Shown here one piece after another: positions 43,565 to 51,699 of a DNA stretch of 64,000 nt. The first letter of the stretch is position 1, and the number at the start of each line of letters is the position of its first letter. A model generated the notes under the pieces. It did not search any database. It was not told where the DNA came from and saw only the letters and a program-made list of their open reading frames with translations. A program made the translations under genes and the position numbers. Source of the DNA: Oxalobacteraceae bacterium (GTDB lineage Bacteria > Pseudomonadota > Gammaproteobacteria > Burkholderiales > Burkholderiaceae_D); assembly GCA_027490725.1 (NCBI GenBank), contig JAIXXN010000057.1:124001-188000 (forward strand). The letters are read 5' to 3'.

Positions 43565-44131
43565 ATGATCGAATTGCGTAGCGCCCGCGCGGATGATATT
43601 CCCGCTATGGAAACCCTGATTGCCCGTTCGGGCGTGGAGCTCAGCGCAGGCTTTTATAGCGCTGAACAGGCCCAGGCCATCACCCGCCACGTGTTCGGGG
43701 TGGATACGCAACTGGTGGCCGATCAGACCTACTTTCTGATCGAAGACCAGGGTAAGCTGGTCGCCTGTGGCGGCTGGAGCAAGCGCGCCACGCTGTTCGG
43801 TGCCGATCGCACCAAACAGGGTGCCGATCCCTTGCTGGATCCGGCCACTCAGCCAGCGCGCATCCGTGCCTTCTTCGTGCATCCGGATGCGGCGCGGCGT
43901 GGACTGGGACGGATGCTACTCAATCACTGCAGTGAGGCGGCAGCAGCCGGTGGTTTCGGGCGTCTGGAACTGGCGGCCACCCTGCCCGGAGTGCCGCTGT
44001 ACCGTGCTTGCGGCTTCAGCGATATAGAAGCGTTTGAAATCGAGCTGCCCGGCCCCGTCAAAGTCGGGCTGGTGCGGATGGGCAAACAAATCAATACCCC
44101 GCAGCGCAGCCCGGGGCACACTGCAGCTTAG
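43565..44131 (+). CDS. GNAT-family N-acetyltransferase
   Basis: 188 residues. It starts IELRSARADDIPAMETLIARSG. The acetyl-CoA-binding motif is RAFFVHPDAARRGLGRMLLNHC (a Q/RxxGxG/A variant) and the end is VPLYRACGFSDIEAFEIELPGPVKVGLVRMGK. Substrate unknown. It lies 11 bp after nadB and is probably co-transcribed with it. Its stop overlaps the convergent nadC stop by 4 bases (44128-44131). Confidence 0.85.
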   Translation: MIELRSARADDIPAMETLIARSGVELSAGFYSAEQAQAITRHVFGVDTQLVADQTYFLIEDQGKLVACGGWSKRATLFGADRTKQGADPLLDPATQPARIRAFFVHPDAARRGLGRMLLNHCSEAAAAGGFGRLELAATLPGVPLYRACGFSDIEAFEIELPGPVKVGLVRMGKQINTPQRSPGHTAA

Positions 44132-44994
44132 CCGACGATGCGCAGCGAGTAATCCGTTGCGCGCACATCCTTGGTCAGACTGCCGATCGAAATCCGGTCC
44201 ACGCCCGTTTCGGCAATCGCCCGCACGGTATCGAAGTTGATGCCGCCCGATGCTTCCAGCAATGCCCGACCCGCGTTCAACTGCACCGCGGCGCGCATCA
44301 TGTCCAGACTGAAGTTATCCAGCAGGATGGATACGGCACCAGCGCTCAGCGCTTCTTCCAGTTCGGCGATCGACTCCACTTCCACCTGTATCGAAACACC
44401 TTTGTCGAGTTGGCGCGCAGCGTGCACGGCCGGCGTAATGCCACCGGCTGCGGCGATGTGGTTTTCCTTGATCAGGATGCCGTCATACAGCGCCAGACGC
44501 TGGTTCTGCCCGCCGCCGACCCGCACTGCATACTTTTGCGCCAGTCGCATGCCGGGCATGGTCTTGCGGGTATCGAGAATGGCGGCACGGGTGCCGGCGA
44601 TCACATCAACATACTTGCGGGTCACCGTCGCAACGCCGGACAGTAGTTGCAGGAAATTCAGGGCGGCCCGTTCTGCCGTCAGCAAGGCCCGTGCCGGTCC
44701 CTGAATGGTGCAGACCAGACTGTCAGCCTTCATCAGATCGCCTTCAGCATATTGCCAGTCGATCTCGATGCCGGCCTGCATGCAGTTCATCACGCCTTCA
44801 AACCACGGCGCGCCACACAGCACGGCGTCTTCGCGCACGATCACGCGCGCCGTCGCACGGCCGCCTTCCGGTACTAGCAAGCCGGTCAGGTCGCCGCTAC
44901 CGACGTCTTCCAGCAAGGCCGCCAGCAGATTGGCTTCAAACGCCGCGTTGAGCGCAGCGTCAAATGGTGCGAAGGAATTTTTCAGAGTACTCAT
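44128..44994 (-). CDS. nadC: Quinolinate phosphoribosyltransferase NadC
   Basis: 288 residues. Typical NadC N-terminus LLAALLEDVGSGDLTG. The PRPP/quinolinate site motifs are TRKTMPGMRLAQKYAVRVGGGQNQRLALYDGILIKENH, IQVEVESIAELEEAL, ILLDNFS and LEASGGINFDTVRAIAETGVDRISIGSLT. It converts quinolinate and PRPP to nicotinate mononucleotide. It is translated after nadA with an ATGA overlap (44991-44994). Confidence 0.95.
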   Translation of the reverse strand: MSTLKNSFAPFDAALNAAFEANLLAALLEDVGSGDLTGLLVPEGGRATARVIVREDAVLCGAPWFEGVMNCMQAGIEIDWQYAEGDLMKADSLVCTIQGPARALLTAERAALNFLQLLSGVATVTRKYVDVIAGTRAAILDTRKTMPGMRLAQKYAVRVGGGQNQRLALYDGILIKENHIAAAGGITPAVHAARQLDKGVSIQVEVESIAELEEALSAGAVSILLDNFSLDMMRAAVQLNAGRALLEASGGINFDTVRAIAETGVDRISIGSLTKDVRATDYSLRIVG

Positions 44995-46136
44995 GCCGGA
45001 CCGATTCCCGAAAACAGTTTGCCTTCCTGCGCCAGATCGGCGCTCGCCTGTACGCGTGCCTTTTTCGCCGCGGCGAAATCGAGCATGCGGCTGATCGACC
45101 TCACGGCCTGCTGGCCGATCACGGGATCGACATGGATCTCGTGATCACTGGACTGATCCATGTTTTCCAGCAGATCCACCAGATTCTGCAGACCATTCAT
45201 CGCCATCCATGGGCAATGCGCGCAGCTCTTGCAGGTGGCGCTATTGCCAGCCGTTGGCGCCTCGATAAAGCGTTTGCCCGGGGCCAAAGCGCGCATCTTG
45301 TGCAGAATCCCGTTATCGGTGGCGACGATGAAGGTATCGGCGTCCGAGTTCACGGCCGCGTCGATGATCTGGGTGGTCGAACCCACCACATCGGCCAGCG
45401 CCACCACGTGGGCCGGCGACTCCGGGTGGACCAGAATTTTCGCTTGCGGATATTCAGCCTTCAGCAGTTCCAGTTCCACGCCCTTGAACTCATCGTGCAC
45501 CAGGCAGGACCCCTGCCACAGCAGCATATCGGCACCGGTCTGCTTCTGGATGTAGGAGCCCAGATGCTTGTCCGGTGCCCACAGAATTTTCTTACCCTGG
45601 GCATGCAGGTGCGCGACGATGTCGAGACCGATCGAGGACGTCACCATCCAGTCGGCACGCGCTTTCACGGCGGCGCTGGTATTGGCATACACCACCACCG
45701 TGCGATCCGGATGGGCATCGCAGAAGGCAGTGAACTGGTCCGCCGGACAACCGAGATCGAGCGAACAGGTCGCGTCCAGATCCGGCATCAGGATACGTTT
45801 TTCCGGGCTCAGAATCTTCGCCGTTTCGCCCATGAAGCGCACACCGGCAACGATCAGCGTGCTGGCCGGATGATCGCGACCGAAACGCGCCATCTCCAGC
45901 GAATCGGACACGCAACCGCCCGTCTCCTCCGCCAGATCCTGCAGATCGGCATCAACGTAATAGTGGGAAACCAGCACAGCCTGCTTTTCTTTCAGCAGCT
46001 GCTTGATGCGGGCTTTGAGGGTGCTGCGCTGTTCAGACGACAAGGGCGCCGGAGTGCGTGCCCAGGCATGGGCGGTACAACTGGCGCCGTCTTGCGGATG
46101 CTCGTATTCGACGGGCTTAATCTCGATGGTTTGCAT
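44991..46136 (-). CDS. nadA: Quinolinate synthase NadA
   Basis: 381 residues from ATG 46136 (MQTIEIKPVEYEHP); the frame extends upstream but that region lacks homologous sequence. It condenses iminoaspartate with dihydroxyacetone phosphate to quinolinate using a 4Fe-4S cluster. The cluster cysteines lie in GGCVSDSLEMARFG, DLGCPADQF and TCKSCAHCPWMAMN. The motifs VLVSHYYVDADLQDLAEETGG and VGSTTQIIDAA fit the long-chain NadA type. It forms a two-gene operon with nadC. Confidence 0.95.
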   Translation of the reverse strand: MQTIEIKPVEYEHPQDGASCTAHAWARTPAPLSSEQRSTLKARIKQLLKEKQAVLVSHYYVDADLQDLAEETGGCVSDSLEMARFGRDHPASTLIVAGVRFMGETAKILSPEKRILMPDLDATCSLDLGCPADQFTAFCDAHPDRTVVVYANTSAAVKARADWMVTSSIGLDIVAHLHAQGKKILWAPDKHLGSYIQKQTGADMLLWQGSCLVHDEFKGVELELLKAEYPQAKILVHPESPAHVVALADVVGSTTQIIDAAVNSDADTFIVATDNGILHKMRALAPGKRFIEAPTAGNSATCKSCAHCPWMAMNGLQNLVDLLENMDQSSDHEIHVDPVIGQQAVRSISRMLDFAAAKKARVQASADLAQEGKLFSGIGPA

Positions 46137-46213
46137 GGTATTCAGTAACGGATACAGGTGACAAAGACTGGCAATAGGGACAGATGACAGCGCGCCAGTG
46201 AGCATACTATCGC

Positions 46214-46261
46214 ACACTGGAAAAAACCCTGCCGGCGACAGGCGTCGGCAGGGTCAGTGTG
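46214..46261 (-). terminator. Intrinsic terminator after the ABC-F gene
   Basis: In the minus direction, a strong stem (ACCCTGCCG with CGGCAGGGT, 46226-46254), extendable by CACACTG/CAGTGTG, is followed by six Ts (complement of 46221-46226). It lies 26 bp after the ybiT stop. Confidence 0.8.
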
Positions 46262-46286
46262 GCGTTAGTTCAGCAGGTGTAAGGGC

Positions 46287-47888
46287 TTAGTTAATGCCCT
46301 GGCTGCTCAAGTATTCTTCGTAGTTGCCGCGGAAATCGATGATCTCGTTATCCTTGATCTCCAGGATACGGTTGGCCAGCGAGGACACGAATTCACGGTC
46401 GTGCGAGACGAAGATCAGGGTGCCGGCGTATTTTTCCAGCGCGATATTCAGCGACTCGATCGATTCCATGTCCATGTGATTGGTTGGTTCATCGAGCAGC
46501 AGCACATTGTGACGGCCCAGCATCAGCTTGCCGTACATCATGCGACCCTTCTCACCACCGGACAGCACTTTCACGGATTTCTTGACTTCGTCGCCGCCAA
46601 ACAGCAGACGGCCGAGGATGGAGCGCACAGCCTGATCGTCGTCGCCTTCCTTGGTCCACTTGCCCATCCAGTCGGTCAGACTGATTTCGGTGGCGAAATC
46701 CTCGGTCGGATCTTGCGGCATGTAGCCAACATTGGCGTTCTCTGCCCACTTCACCATACCATGGTCAGCGTGCAGGCCAGCAACCTCGTCACCACCGATG
46801 CAACGCAGCATGGTGGTCTTACCGGCACCGTTGGCACCAATAATGGCGATGCGTTCGCCCGCTTCAACCATGATGCTGAAGTTATTGAACAGCTGACGGT
46901 CGTATTTCTTGGCGATGCTGTCCACCTCGACGGCCAGACGGTGCAACTTCTTCTCGCCTTCGAAACGCACGAAGGGATAGGCGCGCGACGACGGCTTGAT
47001 GTCTTCCACCTTGATCTTGTCGATCATCTTGGCGCGTGAAGTGGCCTGACGGGCCTTCGATTTGTTGGCCGAGAAACGGCGTACGAAGTCCTGCAGTTCG
47101 GCTACTTTCTCTTTTGCCTTGGCATTGTTCGCCAGTTGCTGGTTACGCGCCTGGGTCGATGCGAACATGTAGTCATCGTAGTTGCCTGGATAGATCTTCA
47201 GGGTGCCGTAATCCATGTCGGCGACGTGGGTGCAGACCTGATTCAGGAAGTGACGATCGTGGGAAATGATGATCATGGTGGAGTTGCGCTCGTTGAGCAC
47301 GTCTTCCAGCCAGCGAATCGTGTTGATGTCCAAGTTATTGGTCGGTTCGTCGAGCAGCAGAATATCGGGATTCGAGAACAGTGCCTGCGCCAGCAGTACG
47401 CGCAGTTTCCAGCCCGGCGACACATTGCTCATCAGGCCCTGATGCAAATCGATAGCGATGCCCACGCCCAGCAGCAGCTCACCGGCACGCGCTTCAGCCG
47501 TGTAGCCGTCATATTCGGAAACTTTGCCTTCCAGCTCGGCGGCCTTCATGTAATCGTCGTCGGTCGCTTCCGGATCGGCGTAGATGGCGTCGCGTTCGGC
47601 CATCGCTGCCCACATTTCCGTATGGCCCATCATCACCACGTCCAGCACGCGCATTTCTTCGAATGCAAACTGATCCTGACGCAGCTTACCGAGGCGCTCG
47701 TTGGTGTCCAGCATGACGTTACCGCCCGATGGTTCCAGATCGCCACCGAGGATTTTCATGAAGGTGGACTTACCGCAGCCATTGGCGCCGATCAGGCCAT
47801 AGCGGTTGCCATCGCCGAATTTAACGGAAATATTTTCGAACAGCGGCTTGGCGCCGAATTGCATGGTGATATTGGCTGTGGAGAGCAC
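46287..47888 (-). CDS. ybiT: ABC-F family ATPase (YbiT type)
   Basis: 533 residues with two ABC domains and no membrane part. Walker A motifs are GANGCGKST and GANGAGKTT. The first signature is the degenerate SPGWKLR typical of YbiT, while the second is intact LSGGEKGRM. Walker B is LLLDEPTNNLD and LLLDEPTNHMD. The interdomain linker is charged (KAKEKVAELQDFVRRFSANKSKARQATSRAKMIDKI). ABC-F proteins bind the ribosomal E site and relieve stalled translation. Sequence resemblance to E. coli YbiT is high throughout, including HDREFVSSLANRILEI. Confidence 0.92.
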   Translation of the reverse strand: MLSTANITMQFGAKPLFENISVKFGDGNRYGLIGANGCGKSTFMKILGGDLEPSGGNVMLDTNERLGKLRQDQFAFEEMRVLDVVMMGHTEMWAAMAERDAIYADPEATDDDYMKAAELEGKVSEYDGYTAEARAGELLLGVGIAIDLHQGLMSNVSPGWKLRVLLAQALFSNPDILLLDEPTNNLDINTIRWLEDVLNERNSTMIIISHDRHFLNQVCTHVADMDYGTLKIYPGNYDDYMFASTQARNQQLANNAKAKEKVAELQDFVRRFSANKSKARQATSRAKMIDKIKVEDIKPSSRAYPFVRFEGEKKLHRLAVEVDSIAKKYDRQLFNNFSIMVEAGERIAIIGANGAGKTTMLRCIGGDEVAGLHADHGMVKWAENANVGYMPQDPTEDFATEISLTDWMGKWTKEGDDDQAVRSILGRLLFGGDEVKKSVKVLSGGEKGRMMYGKLMLGRHNVLLLDEPTNHMDMESIESLNIALEKYAGTLIFVSHDREFVSSLANRILEIKDNEIIDFRGNYEEYLSSQGIN

Positions 47889-47934
47889 TTGAGACCTTTA
47901 AAGCGGTGAATTGAATTAACCGAGCATTTTACCA

Positions 47935-48861
47935 TTAGCGACGCAAGGTCGGGTACTCACTGAAAGTCACAGTCAGATCGCGCGGGCTCGAGCGCAGATG
48001 CGCCAGCGCGCCGTAGGGCAAGGTGGCACGCCGTTCGATGTGACCGAACGGCAGTCCGGTCAGCACCGGTAGCGGTAAAACTGCGCGCAAATAGGCCAGC
48101 ATGGCCTCGAAATCGTAGCCATTATCATAAGGACTGAGTTTGTAGCCGGAAAAGTCCCCCAGCACCACCGCCTGCTGTCCCTCCAATGCACCGGCATAGA
48201 ACAATTGCAACAGCATGCGTTCGATCCGGTAAGGATGTTCGCTAATGTCTTCGAGGAACAGGATGCCCTTAGGCTGGGCTGCGAAGTACGCTGTACCTAG
48301 CAAGCTGACCAGCATTGCCAGATTTCCGCCCCACCACTGGCCACGCAGATCGACGACGGGATTGTCGCTGCCGCCCTCGGCCACTTGCCCCGTGACATGG
48401 TGCTGCGGACCATGCAAACAGTCGTGGAATTGCTGGATCGTGTAGTCGACCAGCGTTTCGCGGGCGAAATCGCCGCACACCATGGGGCCGGCAAAGCTGA
48501 TGTGGCCAGTCTGCTTCATCAGCGCCATCTGGAAGGCCGTGAAATCGCTGTAGCCGACAAACAGCTTGCCGCTGGCCGCGAGTCGCTCGAAATCGATGTG
48601 CGGTAATAGCCGGCTGATGCCGTAGGCGCCGCGCAGCGCGAGAACCACCTGCACCTCGGGATCATCGGCTGCCGCATACAGCTGGGCCAGGCGGCCGGCA
48701 TCGGTGCCAGCGAAACGCTGGTGGCGCTGTTCATGCTGATAGTAATTGTTGATCAGGTAGCCCTGCGCGCGCAGCCGCGCGATACCGGCCTCGACTGCAG
48801 GATAGTCCGGTGCGTAGCCACCGGTGGCGGCAATCGCCATGCCGAAAGGAGTGGTAGTCAA
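47935..48861 (-). CDS. ldcA: Muramoyltetrapeptide LD-carboxypeptidase LdcA (S66)
   Basis: 308 residues of the S66 family. The start shown is TTG 48861; ATG 48840 (MAIAATGGYAPD) aligns with the start of E. coli LdcA and is an equally good choice. Neither has a clear ribosome site. The nucleophile Ser lies in FVGYSDFTAF, with the catalytic Glu/His in the C-terminal half (LFLEDISEHPYRIERML and FGHIERRATLPYG). The enzyme removes the terminal D-Ala from muropeptide tetrapeptides during peptidoglycan recycling in the cytoplasm. It lies 96 bp after tadA in the same direction. Confidence 0.9.
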   Translation of the reverse strand: MTTTPFGMAIAATGGYAPDYPAVEAGIARLRAQGYLINNYYQHEQRHQRFAGTDAGRLAQLYAAADDPEVQVVLALRGAYGISRLLPHIDFERLAASGKLFVGYSDFTAFQMALMKQTGHISFAGPMVCGDFARETLVDYTIQQFHDCLHGPQHHVTGQVAEGGSDNPVVDLRGQWWGGNLAMLVSLLGTAYFAAQPKGILFLEDISEHPYRIERMLLQLFYAGALEGQQAVVLGDFSGYKLSPYDNGYDFEAMLAYLRAVLPLPVLTGLPFGHIERRATLPYGALAHLRSSPRDLTVTFSEYPTLRR

Positions 48862-48957
48862 TGTGGTGTGCCGCGATGCGGTCTTGAACGTGGAGAAAGT
48901 CGCTCCATCTTACCGCGCGGCCCTGTGGCGGGCAAGGCGGCGCTTACCCCGCTGTGC

Positions 48958-49485
48958 TCAATCGGCCGGGTCAGCGTCCGGCGCACGATCCGGTGTGTCA
49001 CCGGCCGCGAGGGCCGCGCGTCGCGCAGCCGTAGCGGCAGCCCGTCGGGCGGCAAAGAAACTTTTTAGCAGTGCACTGCATTCTTCAGCCAGCACACCAC
49101 GGGTAACGCTGGTGTGGTGATTCAATTGCTGATGTTCGAACAGGTCGAGTACCGAACCACACACACCGGTTTTTGGATCCGCCGCGCCGTACACCACGCG
49201 CGCCAGTCGCGCATGCATCATGGCACCGGAGCACATCAGGCAAGGCTCCAGCGTCACATACAGTTCACAGCCGGGCAGGCGGTAGTTGCCCAGTGCGGCT
49301 GCGGCGGCCCGCAAGGCGACAATTTCCGCGTGCGCACTGGGGTCATGCTGGCCGATCGGCTGGTTGTAGCCACGCGCGATCACCACGCCGTCCTTGACCA
49401 CTACCGCGCCCACCGGCACTTCGCCGAGATCCCACGCGTGCTGCGCCTGTTCCAGCGCCTGCCGCATAAACTCCTGATCAGGCAT
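48958..49485 (-). CDS. tadA: tRNA-specific adenosine deaminase TadA
   Basis: 175 residues from ATG 49485. The zinc deaminase core has HAE (His53, Glu55) and PCLMC (Cys82, Cys85); DPSAHAEIVALRAAA and VVYGAADPKTGVCGSVLD are typical TadA. It converts A34 of tRNA-Arg to inosine. The Ala/Arg-rich C-terminal tail (AARRAAATAARRAALAAG) is longer than usual and probably disordered. Its start lies inside the queD coding end (8-base overlap), showing translational coupling. Confidence 0.93.
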   Translation of the reverse strand: MPDQEFMRQALEQAQHAWDLGEVPVGAVVVKDGVVIARGYNQPIGQHDPSAHAEIVALRAAAAALGNYRLPGCELYVTLEPCLMCSGAMMHARLARVVYGAADPKTGVCGSVLDLFEHQQLNHHTSVTRGVLAEECSALLKSFFAARRAAATAARRAALAAGDTPDRAPDADPAD

Positions 49486-49924
49486 CCGTAATCTCGGCCC
49501 AGCAGTTCGGGGTTTCGTGCAGTACCAGCTTGTGCAGATGCAGGCCGGTGCCGTAACGGTCTTTATAGGCCGCCTTGAGGATGGCAAAGGCAACATGCGC
49601 CAGATTCTCGACGGTCGGAATACGGTCGATGACGACGGTTTTATGGCCGGGCAGCGTGGCGAGGAATTCGCGCACCGCATTATCTTTCTCGTAGACGATG
49701 AAAGCGTGATCCCAGACATCGACCAGATGCTCTTTGGCGAGCGCCTTGATGTCGGAGAAATCCATAATCATGCCGTTATCGGAATTGCCTTCGGCCGTGA
49801 TGATGTTGCCCGTCAGCGTGATTTCCAGCGTGTAACGGTGACCGTGCAGATTGCGGCACTGGCTCTTGTGGTCGGGAATGCGGTGGCCTGCATCGAATTC
49901 CAGTTTGCGGGTAATGGTCAGCAT
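49478..49924 (-). CDS. queD: 6-carboxy-5,6,7,8-tetrahydropterin synthase QueD
   Basis: 148 residues. Zinc ligands His14 (FDAGHRI), His27 and His29 (NLHGHRY), with the catalytic Cys23 (SQCRNLHGH). NGMIMDFSDIKALAKEHLVDVWDH and a final Glu-containing HKLVLHETPNCWAEI complete the PTPS fold. It turns dihydroneopterin triphosphate into carboxytetrahydropterin for queuosine synthesis. It starts 2 bp after queE. Confidence 0.94.
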   Translation of the reverse strand: MLTITRKLEFDAGHRIPDHKSQCRNLHGHRYTLEITLTGNIITAEGNSDNGMIMDFSDIKALAKEHLVDVWDHAFIVYEKDNAVREFLATLPGHKTVVIDRIPTVENLAHVAFAILKAAYKDRYGTGLHLHKLVLHETPNCWAEITDA

Positions 49925-49926
49925 GA

Positions 49927-50562
49927 TTAGGGTATCTGTAAAAGTTTATGGGTTTGCAAGCTCAGCTTCCACTGCGGGTTGCGCTTGCAGGTCTCGATGG
50001 CGAGACGGGTATTAAATTCGGCCAGCGGGCCATCCATTGCCTGCACGAAGAAATGTTCAAAAGCGAGCGCCTCGTAGACGCTCAGGTCTTGCCCCGTCTG
50101 CGGAATCACCACCTTGATTTCATTGCCCTTTTTCACGGCAAGCGTCGAGCCCATCTTGGGGCTGACGCAAATCCAGTCGACCCCTGGTGGCACTTCCAGC
50201 GTGCCATTGGTCTCGATGGCAATCGTAAAGCCTTGCGCATGCATCGCGGCAATCAGTGGTGGGTCGAGTTGCAGCAGCGGCTCGCCGCCCGTGAACACCA
50301 CATACTTACTGGCCGGATAACTGGCCGGCCAGAGTGCATTAATCGTCGCGGCCAGTGCTTCGGGGGTGGTGAACTTGCCACCGCCCTCGCCGTCCGTGCC
50401 GACAAAATCCGTATCGCAAAACTGGCAAATGGCACTGCTGCGATCCTGCTCGCGGCCGGTCCACAGATTGCAGCCGGAAAAACGGCAGAACACGGCAGGA
50501 CGCCCGGCGTGGGCGCCCTCGCCTTGCAGCGTGTAAAAAATCTCTTTGATGCTGTAGGTCAC
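49927..50562 (-). CDS. queE: 7-carboxy-7-deazaguanine synthase QueE
   Basis: 211 residues, starting at GTG 50562 with AGGAA 7 bases upstream. A radical SAM enzyme with the QueE-specific cluster CX14CX2C (Cys31, Cys46, Cys49) in place of CX3CX2C. The opening is IKEIFYTLQGEGAHAGRPAVF and the SAM motif region is YVVFTGGEPLLQLD. It converts carboxytetrahydropterin to 7-carboxy-7-deazaguanine, the step after QueD. First gene of queE-queD-tadA; queC is not in the window. Confidence 0.94.
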   Translation of the reverse strand: MTYSIKEIFYTLQGEGAHAGRPAVFCRFSGCNLWTGREQDRSSAICQFCDTDFVGTDGEGGGKFTTPEALAATINALWPASYPASKYVVFTGGEPLLQLDPPLIAAMHAQGFTIAIETNGTLEVPPGVDWICVSPKMGSTLAVKKGNEIKVVIPQTGQDLSVYEALAFEHFFVQAMDGPLAEFNTRLAIETCKRNPQWKLSLQTHKLLQIP

Positions 50563-50588
50563 GACAGTTCCTGAAAGGACAACCCTCG

Positions 50589-50618
50589 ATTATATCGCAT
50601 ACCAGCGCGGATGCCCAA
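50589..50618 (-). promoter_or_regulatory. Sigma-70 promoter of queE-queD-tadA
   Basis: On the minus strand, TTGGGC (-35, 50613-50618), an 18-bp spacer and a perfect TATAAT (50589-50594), about 20 bases before the expected leader and the GTG start. No preQ1 riboswitch-like pseudoknot is evident in the short leader. Confidence 0.6.
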
Positions 50619-50703
50619 GGCGGGAAAAAGTTGACCTTTCACAATGCTACCTCAGAGCAAGCACGCTAAGGTAAGTGCATGCACAAAAAAGGAGGTCCAT
50701 CCC

Positions 50704-51699
50704 ATGCCTACGCCCCCTAAAATCCAGCATGTCATGGAATATCCCGCTGCCGACGTCCAGCACAGTTTCGCCCTGAAACTGATGGAGTTGCTGGTCGTTC
50801 CCACCTTTGTCCTTGACCTGCAAGGGAAAGTGATCATCTGGAACCGTGCTTGCGAACGCCTGACTGGCGTCGAAGCCTGGGAAGTGCTGGGCACGCGCGA
50901 TCACTGGAAAAGCTTTTACCATGAACAGCGCCCCACGCTGGCCGATCTGGTGGTGCAGCACCGCAATCCCGGCGCCGCTCGCGAAGCTGCTGGCGAGGCT
51001 AAGCATGCTGACCATGACAGCGGGCTGCGCGCCGAAAACTGGTGCGACATGCCCCGTCTCGGGCGGCGCCGCTATCTAGTGGCGGATGCCAGTCCGATTC
51101 TCGATCTGACGGGAAAACTGCTGGCGGTGGCCGAGACGCTGCGCGACGTCACCGACGAAAAGCGCGCCCAGGCGGCACTCGAACAACTCGCCACCCGCGA
51201 TGGCCTGACGGGACTGGCCAACCGGCGCTGTTTTGACGACACCCTGAGCGCCGAATGGGCCCGTGCCTTGCGCCAGAACCAGCCACTCTCGCTGCTGATG
51301 GTAGATGTCGATAATTTCAAACAGTACAACGACGCCTACGGTCATCTGGGCGGGGATGAATGTCTGCAGCGCATCGCTGGTGCGGTGGCCAGTGAAATGC
51401 GCGCCAATGATCTGGTGGCGCGCTACGGCGGCGAAGAATTTGCTGTAATTCTGCCCAATCAGTCGCTGAAAGGGGCGGCCATTGTGGCAGAGCGCATCCG
51501 CTGCCGGGTAGAACAGTTGCACCTGCCCAACCTGGGCAGCCTGCAGCATGTGGTCACCGTCAGCATCGGCGCCGCGACCGCCTTTGCCGCACCGGACAGC
51601 GATCCCGGCCAGCTAGTCGCCACTGCCGACTCGGCACTGTACCGGGCAAAACACATGGGTCGCAACCGCATCAGCCTGCCCGAACCCGACCCGGCCTAG
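50704..51699 (+). CDS. PAS-GGDEF diguanylate cyclase
   Basis: 331 residues from ATG 50704, which has GGAGGT at a proper distance; the ATG at 50644 lacks one. A PAS domain (about 25-150) opens with LVVPTFVLDLQGKVIIWNRACERLTG, and a GGDEF domain follows. The active-site loop is GGEEF (RYGGEEFAVILPN) and the inhibitory I-site RxxD is RAND five residues before it, so an active, product-inhibited cyclase making c-di-GMP is expected. No membrane helix. Its stop overlaps the convergent M10 protease stop by 4 bases. It is functionally opposed to the HD-GYP regulator at 27756-28757. Confidence 0.92.
   Translation: MPTPPKIQHVMEYPAADVQHSFALKLMELLVVPTFVLDLQGKVIIWNRACERLTGVEAWEVLGTRDHWKSFYHEQRPTLADLVVQHRNPGAAREAAGEAKHADHDSGLRAENWCDMPRLGRRRYLVADASPILDLTGKLLAVAETLRDVTDEKRAQAALEQLATRDGLTGLANRRCFDDTLSAEWARALRQNQPLSLLMVDVDNFKQYNDAYGHLGGDECLQRIAGAVASEMRANDLVARYGGEEFAVILPNQSLKGAAIVAERIRCRVEQLHLPNLGSLQHVVTVSIGAATAFAAPDSDPGQLVATADSALYRAKHMGRNRISLPEPDPA

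Noticed and set aside
50563..50640. Possible preQ1 riboswitch before queE
   Set aside because: The leader is only about 20 bases from the likely transcription start, and no pseudoknot-forming sequence is visible.
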